From: Eukaryota sp. TZLM1-RC
Lineage: Eukaryota > Metamonada: BaSk clade
Assembly (NCBI GenBank): GCA_040285825.1
Contig: JAUPSS010000002.1
Coordinates: forward strand, 3,534,001-3,598,000
Reading direction: 5' to 3'
DNA: 64,000 nt
A program made the translations under genes and the position numbers. Shown here piece by piece: positions 41,501 through 50,572 of the stretch (position 1 is its first letter; each line of letters begins with the position of its first letter). Below the pieces are notes generated by a model. The model did not search any database. It was not told the origin of the DNA and was given only the letters and a program-made list of their open reading frames with translations.

Positions 41501-41871
41501 AAAATTGATGCAAGTAATGGGGAGAAGGTCTTATCATCAGATACAGAATTATCTAAATGGATGTGAGGTGGTAGGTCTTCACTTCCTTTAAGAAAGTGGA
41601 AAACAGAACGTAGATCACTTTTAAAAGCAGAGCAGGGGTACTCTGGATTAGCAGTTTCTTCTTCATCAACACCAATGATAAGATACGACGAGGCAGTAGA
41701 TTTGTTGGCCAAAGAAGTCCATTGTTGTGGAGAATTATGAAGTGCAGCAAAGACTTTCCAGAAACGATCCTCTCTGGCAGATTTGGCAAGGGATCGTTTT
41801 AGATCATGAACATTACTCTCTTCACCACTAGAGATGAGGTCAAGGGTAAAGTCTATTGTGGACTGACTCAT
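38515..41871 (-). CDS. Large protein with Schlafen/AlbA_2-like N-terminus and degenerate STAND-like NTPase
   Basis: 1118 residues, one exon. Residues about 25-150 look like an AlbA_2 (Schlafen core) domain: AALHNSP, then SLANKSTASSYLIIGVDEEE, the usual ALAN...GG-x-L-x-I-GV-D/E pattern. LPWKFVIDVAP (240-250) follows. At 404-414 SEPCNGCHTAL lies where a STAND P-loop (GEPGNGKTTAL type) is expected, with the catalytic Lys replaced by Cys. MIIFIDGIS (455-463) resembles Walker B and KLLFVVRNF (485-493) the sensor strand. The remaining 600 residues are helical, without obvious repeats. In bacteria and eukaryotes such fusions are innate-immunity-type sensors; a defence role here is inference. The first ATG of the longer frame (41949) is followed by TAA at codon 6, so translation should start at 41871. 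Family assignment is moderate, gene reality high. Confidence 0.6.
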   Translation of the reverse strand: MSQSTIDFTLDLISSGEESNVHDLKRSLAKSAREDRFWKVFAALHNSPQQWTSLANKSTASSYLIIGVDEEETANPEYPCSAFKSDLRSVFHFLKGSEDLPPHIHLDNSVSDDKTFSPLLASIFKCIPSVVFHPLFSVDIGDESGRVKNKQRRMVFLLEICCGLDLLYYKNEIWVRNGTTCSKFDDLAVAQQLSVVQKFPSRDCFSFLPRVAVVFNSATCFSNDCYSLPRTTLLDNFVSLPWKFVIDVAPTAMLSCPPNVFYKHVPELHFSEDAFTNYLNTLGIQKQGVISFALDIPLISCNGSLDLSILSWCSFYRPNICYRFGFQGNSTESSFSQLPFRGSSEDELSKHFENFLSGDKPHLSLFGNDCVIPSHYGVISLESKFEAVFNQDRWKVGVFEVLKSEPCNGCHTALLASLAKIGKQSRYTSFVITADSREKQKDAVSSILSSTIDNMIIFIDGISRKNLVKEILEYQTRDSLSKPSKLLFVVRNFIVGSKYDANLLSERFQQSFVATDGNMELSFWKYFYDPYVIPGFSSNFDENLVRLCQRFNLATLDSVSCYKDSLFLYVGVLVFQRQTSKLKESVCHLINQYFKRPVKVQELSEEFMTYNEFLIRCVHAFCSEHRIEFSDLKNITADHPSLGKLILRNDNKFFINQYVADFVTTNRISKCVWTPLNQQELNQRILDIIKFLLEHLVTTSFQYGPEFVLETIEGVVLTLCLFCRTAKSLSVKLSHAFLEILLQLQDQLNCQKLGTRLLSTRLLCVLLKCLLAADRDRYLVVVDDFISKFDLSLHNVVSASHNVSSKLLSFVFTELGDVFRYRYCHSSALYENEPMLNVIDCYSDALTRDPTNSFAKHGLLSAFYFVSSNDKPFPIDELNFQIDIDFFVHLFGNASSLRNKSTILWKQLVDLFSSQQTSNTLVFCFMCNLIKEKCILPQLQESKTLCGCSTPELSTFHEITRTLFSVFRFLIQWSHITNTSLDDFLKEGQNFVEEVSVLRRFFNSMMQQFSDLNADFKEHMESFINQVLGLRYLICFAINQLQLKFPWVFVTFSQLTETPSNVSNTARFLILTKTENGFVFSSEDGGVIDSTDLWTFEDCYCCFTSANNNDSQWVVALL

Positions 41872-42336
41872 GAGGGTTCTATTAGCAGGTAGTTCTAGTA
41901 GGACAAATTCTGACTTCCCGACTCTGTATGCTTATTTCTTTGCACTCATTTTAATCTCTTTTCCTACAAGACATCATTCTTTTGAGGACGCCACAGTCAG
42001 ATTACTTGATGATTTTCCTACTTTGTGAACAACCTCAGTGATCAGTATCAGTCAATTTTCTCACTTCTCAAATTCAGTTGCACAGCACTCCCTCATGACA
42101 TACTTCTGGTCTGATGTTTGTGAACAGTATTCAGTTTATCTTTCTTTGTGAGTATCTCGTGTATTTGCTTGAGTAATAATCCGATCAATTAGCTTATCAT
42201 TTAAATTTGTCGCACCACACTGGAACTTCAAATGAGCCGCAGAAAATATCAAAAACGATACTCTTACACTTACAGCAATGCATTTATTAGTTTACAACAT
42301 TCAATTGTATACTTCTTGATTTTTTACTATTTTATT
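41872..42336. repeat. Duplicated upstream region of the AlbA_2/STAND-like gene
   Basis: Nearly identical to 37246-37632 (for example ACATCATTCTTTTGAGGACG in both). Together with the coding part it forms a direct duplication of about 1.16 kb (36474-37632 and 41178-42333). Holds the probable promoter. Confidence 0.85.
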
Positions 42337-43271
42337 TATTTATTTATTTATTAACCATTTATATAAAGAATCAAATAAAAACAAAACAAACTAAAACACA
42401 TAAGAAACTAAATTCTCCACGCCAACTCTTGATGAATCCTTATAAAGTTTAGACATCATTAAACTCAAGTACTTGGGAACACTTCTGTACAAAGCGAAAA
42501 TGATACGATTTTTCCATAAATTCTCTGCAAAATTCTTACCACTTGAACGACATAAATTACCAAAATCATTGATGAAATTCAAGGCGGATTGTCCAATGTT
42601 GCCAAAAATCGAAAAGGCAAAAGGAACAAACGAAAACTTTGAATAAAGGTTCTTATTTAAATCATTTAATATCTCAGTATATTTATCTCTCTTACGATCT
42701 TCAGCCTTGTTTAAATGACCATTAGTACTAAGTAAAACATCATCGCGATAAACAAAAGCAAAGGGATCAACTGTAGTGAAATCAACAACAACTTGAGAGG
42801 AATCCACAAAAGGAGCAATTAAATCACCTCGACGTGAATTAAAAAGATTATCATCACTATAATGCTTCAACAAAGGTTCTACTTTGCAACTAAAATTGTA
42901 ACACTTGAACATCTCATATGTCACATCACGAACGGCATTATGAAGAACTGACCTATATTGGAGAAATTTCTTACAACTAACAATATGACGGAAATTGGCA
43001 GTAGGTTTTTCGTTACAAATACAAACAGAATTATCCAAAAGACCACTTGGATACAGCCCCAATCTCAAACGCATGTTTTGTTTCCAAGCTTCATTTGTTA
43101 AGTGAAGACCAAATGGCCTTGGTTGCTGAGATATTAAACTAGTACAGTTCTGAATGTCTGATAAAAAGGCAGCAAAGACGGGATTATTAATCTTAGTCAC
43201 ACTAAGTCGTTTAGAAAAATCCAAGTCTTCAAAACCAATAAGAACAGACTTCTGTAATTTCACAACAGCAA
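42337..43271 (-). mobile_element. Family C retroelement, inverted arm
   Basis: Minus-strand copy of the family C C-terminus: CICNEKPTANFRHIVSC finger, VHN/LHNAVRDVTYEMF, RRGDLIAPFVDSSQVVVDF nuclease core, end GVENLVSYVF. 5'-truncated at 43271. Almost identical to 43540-44480 on the other strand, forming a fold-back repeat. Confidence 0.85.
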
Positions 43272-43289
43272 TTTTATTTATTTTATTTT

Positions 43290-44487
43290 TTAGTCCTAAA
43301 TTTGGTGGAGTTGGTTTTTCAAAAGCAGAGTATTTATGCAAAAGTGCTTTTATTGGTGGTATGAAAAATTTTCTTTTTGAATGGAAACTTCGTTTTGATC
43401 ATATTCCTTTAAATGAATCACATCCTTTATTAATTTCTCTTGAAAAAATGGTGCAAGAACTACATGTTGATATTTGGAATAGGAGTTTTCCTTCAAGTTT
43501 GCCTGCTGTGCCTTCGAGATCTTTCACCAACCTTCATCTTGCTGTTGTGAAATTACAGAAGTCTGTTCTTATTGGTTTTGAAGACCTGGATTTTTCTAAA
43601 CGACTTAGTGTGACTAAGATTAATAATCCCGTCTTTGCTGCCTTTTTATCAGACATTCAGAACTGTACTAGTTTAATATCTCAGCAACCAAGGCCATTTG
43701 GTCTTCACTTCACAAATGAAGCTTGGAAACAAAACATGCGGTTGGGATTAGGGATGTATCCAAGTGGTCTTTTGGACAATTCTTATTGTATTTGTAACAA
43801 AAAACCTACTGCCAATTTTCGTCATATTGTGAGCTGTAAGAAATTTCTCCAATATAGGTCAGTTCTTCATAATGCCGTTCGTGATGTGACATATGAGATG
43901 TTCAAGTGTTACAATTTTAGTTGCAAAGTAGAACCTTTGTTGAAGCATTATAGTGATGATAATCTTTTTAATTCACGTCGAGGTGATTTAATTGCTCCTT
44001 TTGTGGATTCCTCTCAAGTTGTTGTTGATTTCACTACAGTTGATCCCTTTGCTTTTGTTTATCGCGATGATGTTTTACTTAGTACTAATGGTCATTTAAA
44101 CAAGGCTGAAGATCGTAAGAGAGATAAATATACTGAGATATTAAATGATTTAAATAAGAACCTTTATTCAAAGTTTTCGTTTGTTCCTTTTGCCTTTTCG
44201 ATTTTTGGCAACATTGGACAATCCGCCTTGAATTTCATCAATGATTTTGGTAATTTATGTCGTTCAAGTGGTAAGAATTTTGCAGAGAATTTATGGAAAA
44301 ATCGTATCATTTTCGCTTTGTACAGAAGTGTTCCCAAGTACTTGAGTTTAATGATGTCTAAACTTTATAAGGATTCATCAAGAGTTGGCGTGGAGAATTT
44401 GGTTTCTTATGTGTTTTAGTTTGTTTTGTTTTTATTTGATTCTTTATATAAATGGTTTAAATTTTATTTAATTTTTATTTATTTCAA
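43290..44487 (+). mobile_element. Family C retroelement, 5'-truncated copy
   Basis: Plus strand, open to the stop at 44419. Starts at KFGGVGFSKAEYLCKSAFIG, then finger CICNKKPTANFRHIVSC, nuclease core RRGDLIAPFVDSSQVVVDF, and end NLVSYVF. The apparent coding frame before 43290 is only the antisense of the opposite arm. Confidence 0.85.
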
Positions 44488-44776
44488 TAAAGAATATTTA
44501 TTGAATTTGCACACTTAATTAAATTAACTCATAACTAATGGGACGACTATCAATGAACCAAGATTTCCTCTACAAAATCTTGATCTGCTTGCGGTCTAGC
44601 TAAAGCTTCTCTTATTCGATTGAAAAACCGAGGTAATCTATTGATAATGGCAAATTGAATCCGTGAACGCCATAAAAAAATATCAAATCTTTTCATTGTT
44701 TTTTCTTGCACCATTTTTTGGAAGTCATTCAAAAAAGTTTCTGCTTCATCTGATAATCTTCCATTTATCGAAAATG
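44488..44776 (-). mobile_element. Family A retroelement 3' tail
   Basis: Minus strand from the UTR (TTGAATTTGCACACTTAATT on plus) to FPFSINGRLSDEAETFLNDF; cut at 44776 where family I begins. Tail-to-tail with family C. Confidence 0.85.
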
Positions 44777-45435
44777 GAAAAAAAGAGATCGGTTTGGAAT
44801 TTCTTGAATTGATTGAGGAAAACATTTGGTCCAAATTTGTGCCGGCAATTTTTCAAGTTCACAAGATAACTCATACAAATAGGGACTGCAATTGGGAACA
44901 GATGAGAATCATCAGGAAATCTACGAGAAAATTCATAAATAAAATTTTTGCCACCACCCAAGAATGCTGATTGACACAAAATTGAAGATTTAGTAAATCC
45001 AATACCACCCAAATTTGCTGAAGAAAATAAGTGACTTTTCAACATTCCTGGTTCTACATCCAATAAATCAGCAAAAAATTCTGTTCTCAATGAATTAAAA
45101 GAACGACAAAAATCTAATGCTATGGAAGGAGCACAAGATCTCAAAATGTGGGTTATTCTCCCACTATAGCAAATTTTAAGCATAAAAAATTTAATATGTT
45201 TGTCTTTATCTAAGGAAGAAATTGAATCAAGTTCAATTTTCATTTTCTCCAAAATAACTTGTAATTCATTCAGAATTTGAGACACGTTTCCTAACCAACA
45301 ACCAAGGAACTTAAAAGCATCACTACTATAATTAGTAAAAGGGACAATGGAATCGTTTATCACGAGATCTTGAGCAGAAGAACCAATCAGAAGGCATTTG
45401 CTCGCATTTAGATGAAGACCAATATTTTCATGTGG
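44777..45435 (-). mobile_element. Non-LTR retroelement, family I fragment
   Basis: Minus strand: post-RT region FKFLGCWLGNVSQILNEL, KHIKFFMLKICYSG, THILRSCAPSIALDFCRSFN, LGGIGFTKSSILCQSAFLGG. No finger or nuclease left. Related copy at 62515-63335. Confidence 0.75.
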
Positions 45436-45439
45436 TGCC

Positions 45440-45905
45440 TCTACAGAATGTCTATTGTTAGGCTATTTGATGGGATCTAATGTTTTATAGTCAATGTGTA
45501 AGCGCACTGAACGAAACCCATAATGCAGTAAAGGTGTGGTTTCGCAATGGAGGTGGTGGTAGATCACGTCAAAAAGTAAAAAATCCACGTAAGGCGTTTC
45601 TCAAGTTGTTACAATGTTCATTTGCTAATGCGAAGATCGGAGATGAATATATGACATCTGCAAAGGTGAACTGCTGCAAGATGCTACACCAAAAGATCTA
45701 TAGAGAAGTTGATGGTGAAGTTAAAGTTCACAACGCCTATTTCAGTTGTCCGGAATGTAATCAAGTATGGTCTAGAGACATTTCTGCATCACCAAATCAG
45801 CTAGAAAGTGCAATTAGTGAGCACTACTATGGAACAAGACCAGAAGCGTTCCAGAGACCACAAAGAAACTAGCTTCAAAGCTACGTATCGTTTTAGAGGA
45901 GAAAT
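45440..45905 (+). pseudogene. Fanzor/TnpB-like relic 5
   Basis: Open frame 45480-45872: VKVWFRNGGGGRSRQ, KNPRKAFLKLLQ, then GDEYMTSAKVNCC (RuvC-II with its Glu kept, plus the first Cys pair), YFSCPECNQVWSRDISASPN (second Cys pair and RuvC-III Asp) and the tail GTRPEAFQRPQ. These are the Fanzor C-terminal landmarks in order. RuvC-I and the N-terminus are absent, so it is a truncated copy. Unlike the others it has no recognised host gene directly downstream. Confidence 0.7.
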
Positions 45906-46682
45906 GGGCTCACTGAGATTGGTGGCCAATTATTCGAGCATTCTAGAACGTCTGTGGACGATCTCACCAAGAATGAAAGTTCTTGGAATAAGTTTGATGC
46001 TTGACAAAAGTATGCATTTCAAATGAAAACCTCAGAAACACATTCAACTATTTTTCAAATATCTCTGCTTTTCCAATAGAGTGCTCTGACTGATTCTCTG
46101 TTTTCAGAAAGGTTGTTTCTAGCTTTTTCTGATATCTTGTATGTTATTTGTTGTCAATAGATAGTGATTCTCTCAAACTGTAAAATATTGGTCGTGAGAC
46201 ATAACAAAACAATCAAACTCAATAGATTGTCAATAGATCAGTGTTTTCAATAGATTCTACAACCTTATTTCCAACTTGTGCATTTTATGGTAGTTCATCA
46301 AGAGTCATCAATCAATCCAAGAAATGCAAAAAAGAATTAATGTTCTATTGTTGTTTTTGGATATGATCCTATAATACAAAGACGGAAACTGGCAATACTG
46401 ATATTGTATGGTAATTTGAAACACACCAAACCGACAGAAAGAATTGAAATTGTGAATATAATAAGCATAATTTGCAATGAAGTGTTCAAAGGTGCCCAAC
46501 TTTTAGTCCAACCAGATAAGAAAAGAACTGATCCAATGTCAATAATAGATAAATTTAAAAATAAATTTAATGAAAAAACAATTTGATCAAGAAACAAGTT
46601 GGTGTGATTGGTGAAGATTCAACTGAATCATTAACTAACCAATTGACAAAAAACACTATACAATGTAAATAACAAAATCAAG
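45906..46682. other. Stretch with an unknown, broken ORF
   Basis: A plus-strand frame at 46341-46586 reads FGYDPIIQRRKLAILILYG then a polar helix-like sequence ending KFKNKFNEKTI. A shifted frame continues to about 46670 (VGVIGEDSTESLTNQ). It has no ATG and no family I recognise; possibly a decayed gene or mobile-element part. Confidence 0.3.
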
Positions 46683-47402
46683 TTATTTTTTAAATCTCGA
46701 AACTTTACAAAAAAGATTTCCCTGGTTCAAAACCAGAGTTTTTCTCAAAGAATTACACACTCTTTGCAACGTCAATACTTCCAACCACTTCTTCTCCTGT
46801 CCCTCCAAATCTGTCACCCCTGCCACAGAATGAACTTTACTTGGAAGATCTGTATAGAGCAAGTAATTGCACCCCATCGCACCCCCTGCACGAACTACAT
46901 AACCGTTGCTGCGTAGTGTTTTGTAGAGAGGGAATGATGAGGAGAGTGGAGGAGAAAGGGGTGTAAGAGAATGTGGATCGTAAAGAGTTGCAGAGTGTGA
47001 GCGTGCCAAGTATAGAGACTCCTCATAGAACAGCACGTAGGGAGAAGGTGTGGAGAGTAATGGATTTATGGGTAGTTGTTCAGTTATATGTGATCTGTCC
47101 AAAGTAATGACCTGGGCTGCTTTGTTGCTATTGTGAGTGTGGTGTTTCAACCATGGTGCGTTAAGGGACGATATCCATTGCTGTGTATCAGGATAAAGAC
47201 CCCTGGCGGGGAGTTTGGTAAGTTCGTCACACTGACAAAAACATGGAACGCAATTGTATGCAGAAAGTGCAAAATCGTTAGAGTACTTGGAAAAGAGGGG
47301 TCGACCATATCCCAAAGTGATTAGATTACGGATGGACAACTTACAAGTTGCGTAAACGATGCTGGAATCAGAGAGAAGTAGGCTATGGTGCACAGTAGTC
47401 AT
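46683..47402 (-). CDS. tRNA-splicing endonuclease catalytic subunit (SEN2/SEN34 type)
   Basis: 239 residues. The C-terminal nuclease domain is clear: LRSNGYVVRAGGAMGCNYLL then YTDLPSKVHSVAGV and LQRVCNSLRKTLVL. Catalytic triad by position: Tyr183, His191, Lys221. N-terminal GYGRPLFSK resembles the family's G-x-G-x-LS-R loop. It is shorter than animal SEN2, with a Ser/Pro-rich linker. It cleaves intron-containing pre-tRNAs at one of the two splice sites as part of a heterotetramer. The KTLRSNGYVVR-type sequence favours SEN2; SEN34 cannot be excluded. Confidence 0.8.
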   Translation of the reverse strand: MTTVHHSLLLSDSSIVYATCKLSIRNLITLGYGRPLFSKYSNDFALSAYNCVPCFCQCDELTKLPARGLYPDTQQWISSLNAPWLKHHTHNSNKAAQVITLDRSHITEQLPINPLLSTPSPYVLFYEESLYLARSHSATLYDPHSLTPLSPPLSSSFPLYKTLRSNGYVVRAGGAMGCNYLLYTDLPSKVHSVAGVTDLEGQEKKWLEVLTLQRVCNSLRKTLVLNQGNLFCKVSRFKK

Positions 47403-47454
47403 TGTTCATTGACATCGAAAACAGCATCCAAATTCATTTTGAGAAAGAGAACAT

Positions 47455-48177
47455 TAAGTGAACTTCCACACTTAACAAAATAAACTCATAACTAATGGAA
47501 CGAAAATCATTTAACCAAGAATCCCTCTACAGAATCTTGACCTACTTGCTGTCTCGCTGAAGGTTCTCTAATTCGATAGAAAAACCGAAGCAATCTATTA
47601 ACCATGGCAAATTGAATTTGGGATCGCCACGAAAAATTATCAAATCTTTCATAGTTTTTTCAAGAACCATTGTTTGGAAATCATTCAAAAAAGTTCCTGC
47701 TTCCACTGATAGTCTTCCGTTTAAAGAAAATGGGAAAGCAATAAAAACTCGTGGTGTGTTTCTATCAGCATTAGCTTCTTCAAAATTTTTGCATTGATTT
47801 CTAAGGTTTCTTTGACTTTGAATTAGAAGAGAATCTACAGCATTAAGTTTTCTTCTTTGAACCAAAGCGTCTTTTGCAACATTACAGGAGATAAAGTCAA
47901 CAACAGCTTCAGTGTTCTCAATCCAATCAGAGTATATATCAGCTCTGTCATCAGAATTTAAAATTATTTAATGACAGTGGTTCTCTCAGCAAAGGCTCTT
48001 TGATACATGAAATTCTTACATTTCTTGCCATAGTAAAAACAGTGTTTCTGGCAGCATCATGTAATGAAGCACAAAAGGTTATCAATATGGGGCAATTTAA
48101 AGCATGCCATAAGGTCTGTGTGAGGAATTAGAACAAATACATGTTTCATTAAATAGAAGTTGGTCAATAGGGATATT
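47455..48177 (-). mobile_element. Family A-like (A2) relic, left part of an interrupted copy
   Basis: Minus strand: tail UTR (CACTTAACAAAATAAACTC on plus), FPFSLNGRLSVEAGTFLNDF, finger remnants. Many indels. Interrupted at 48177 and continued at 49525. Confidence 0.75.
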
Positions 48178-48269
48178 TGTTGGCGCCTTAAGGCTTGTAT
48201 ACTATGATGAGAAAATGAATCAACTTTTCCCCATTGACTTTCTTCAACCACATTAGATTTTAGGCAGCA
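48178..48269. repeat. Left 92-bp terminal direct repeat
   Basis: Contains GGCGCC and CCTTAAGG palindromes near its start and CCCCATTGACTTTCTT in the middle; matches 49433-49524. Confidence 0.75.
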
Positions 48270-49432
48270 ATAATTAATGTCCATTTTAAGTTCAGGTATA
48301 CCGTAAAAACTTTAGCAGTTACATAGTAACAGCTAACCAGACATCTTTTCAACATGTCAGACATCTCAGGGAAAGGTGCCTCTGACTTCTCTCATCCACC
48401 TAACATGCAGTACCAGCAAGGTACACAACATACAACATACACAAGTAAGGATAACGAGGACGGACCCGGCTCCCACCTCCTCCTGAACATAAGAAAAACA
48501 CGAAGGAGTGAACGAGGTCCTTCCTTCCACAAAAAATGACGTTAGGAAAACGGACCCGGCTCCCACTCTTCTCAAGGAAATAGTGTCTTCATCAAAGGTT
48601 ACGAGAACGGACCCAGTTCCTTCTCCACTCCCTAAAGTAGCATCTAGTAAGGAAACCGATGGAAATCCCACTTTACATAATCGACCCCTCTAGGACAGTA
48701 CGGAAGGGGAAGATGATTCCAGTGATGGATTCTACAAACTTCTAACATGGACGTGGAGCCTTACCTCGAATCAATGGACTTTAATCCTTTCCAGCAGCTC
48801 CCTCCCTTATGGAGCCAAACACACAAAAGTCGACTACATACGAGGTTACGAGTAGAGATTCCATCTCCACTATCATTGTACTACAGTGGCAAAAATACGG
48901 TCGTTGCTTCTCTGATATTTTTAGTTGTAAAGCCAGTATTTTAACAACAAAAGACGCCGCCTTCAGGTTTCTGAATTTCGTTACTTCGCTTACTGTTTTT
49001 TTTGAATTCAACATAGACCTGCATGATCATTAGCGAATCCATTCTTCGATTTCATGATATTTTTCCTAAACGACACTACCACGTTACTCGTTTACGAAAA
49101 AGGGAAGAAGCAGAGCGTCTTTATGTAGCGATTAAAACATACACAACAAAGTATTCAAACACACAGATTTTGGAACGAGGCCCTTTTCAGTTATTGCTTA
49201 CTACCGTATACTTACATTATTGTGGGATAGTCAGAGTACATCAATTGTCGCTCTAAAAAGTGTAAAACCAGTGTTTGTGTGAATCCCAATCACTACAAAG
49301 ATAAATGTAGACAATAGAAAACATTAGAATTTAGTATTTAGTTCTTAGTATTCATAGTTATTTAGTTATTGGTTCATAGTTTTAGTTTCATATTCATATA
49401 AGCTGTTTTAATTTGAAAAAGGGAAGAAGAAG

Positions 49433-49524
49433 TAGTGGCGCCTTAAGGCTTATATAATATGATTACAAAATAAATCCACTTGTCCCCATTGACTTTCTTT
49501 AACCACATTAGACTTTAGGCAACA
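49433..49524. repeat. Right 92-bp terminal direct repeat
   Basis: Same length as the left copy, with substitutions but no net indel. Confidence 0.75.
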
Positions 49525-49700
49525 TATTCAGATATTATCTGATTTTTGTTACAAAAGCGTCATTATAGGCATATAGCCCAACCATTGGTAGTGCAATGGT
49601 GACAAATAGTGATGAATCTGATCACTTGTTCTCGCACACACCTTTTTCTCATAGTGATGAATGAAGATCTTGATCTAAAACAGACGAGCAGCAGGTATCG
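49525..49700 (-). mobile_element. A2 relic, right part
   Basis: Continues the copy ending at 48177 (plus-strand words TTTTTGTTACAAAAGCGTC, AGTGATGAATCTGATCACTT match family A 14040-14130). Decays beyond 49700. Confidence 0.65.
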
Positions 49701-49879
49701 TTAAAACAGGGTATCTATGTACATTTCAGTCATCCATTTTGGATATTTCGATGTATATATTTTAAGGTGTAAAAGGGAACTCCCTCTCCTTTGAGAAAGT
49801 AATTACTTTTATTCCGGAAACAGAGACATTTTAAAACTAGACAACAAACCTTAACTAAAGCTTTTACCTACACAAGCCC

Positions 49880-50335
49880 CATCAATTGAATGATGGGACA
49901 TTTCCACTGTTCACTTGAATAGCAACTCGCTTGTTCTAAAACTCCGTAATGTTATTCAAAATGGAGTTAATATAACGAGGAAGAGCTTTCAATAACGAAA
50001 ATACAATTCTGTTGTTCCAAATCAAAAAAAATGAATGCACGACCACTTTCTTTGAGAAGTTTTGATAAATCATCCAAAAAGTTTAGACCCTCACTTCAAA
50101 TGGTACCAAAAATAGAAATAGCAATTGGGACAAATTTGATGTTTCTGTCCCTTGCCTCATTCAGACGTTGTAGAAGGGCTTCGTACTTTGATTTCTTGGA
50201 AAGCTCTGCAACTTTGAGTAAATGTCAAATGTCAGAATTGGAACTTCTTTTCCATGGAGACACAGTAGTACAATCGATAATTAGTTCAGTTCCATCATAC
50301 CAAGCACATTGAATATCACCTCGTTTTTTTCTCAA
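49880..50335 (-). mobile_element. Non-LTR retroelement relic, family G
   Basis: Minus strand: RGDIQCAWYDGTELIIDCTT (nuclease core), RDRNIKFVPIAISIFG, GLNFLDDLSKLLKESGRAF. Frames shift between these blocks. Confidence 0.65.
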
Positions 50336-50572
50336 AAGTAATTAGTTGATGTCGAAAATGTGTAATTTCCTCCTTTCAATATTAATTTATAGAAGATAAA
50401 CCCTTTCCAAGTCGTCTCTTTATTCACTTACAAACATCATAAAGAGAGGGATTCCATTGGTGCTGTATACCCATTGTTACTTGATCGGTTTTGGATAAAT
50501 ATACATGACACATCATGACACGTTTCAATTTCATTCATGTATCATTCAAAACTGTTCCATATTTTTTGAAAA

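Larger units (their letters stand above)
48178..49524. mobile_element. LTR-flanked small element nested in the A2 relic
   Basis: Two 92-bp direct repeats (48178-48269 and 49433-49524), starting TGTTGGCGCCTTAAGGC (right copy TAGTGGCGCC) and ending GGCAGCA/GGCAACA, bound a 1.16-kb interior. A 4-bp TATT duplication flanks it (48174-48177, 49525-49528). Removing the insert rejoins the retroelement sequence exactly. The interior has short open stretches (MSDISGKGASDF near 48354; frames at 48747, 48809 and 49023) and three spaced copies of a CGGACCC-x-GxTCC word; no RT, integrase or transposase recognised. TG...CA ends and a short TSD suggest a TRIM-like non-autonomous LTR element. The repeats differ at roughly a dozen sites, so it is not recent. 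Confidence 0.65.

Noticed and set aside
43154-43290. N-terminal part of the 421-codon plus-strand frame at 43154
   Set aside because: This stretch is the antisense of the inverted family C arm; real similarity begins at about 43293.
48354-49256. Short frames inside the LTR-flanked element as host genes
   Set aside because: They lie between terminal repeats, overlap in different frames and match no host family I know.
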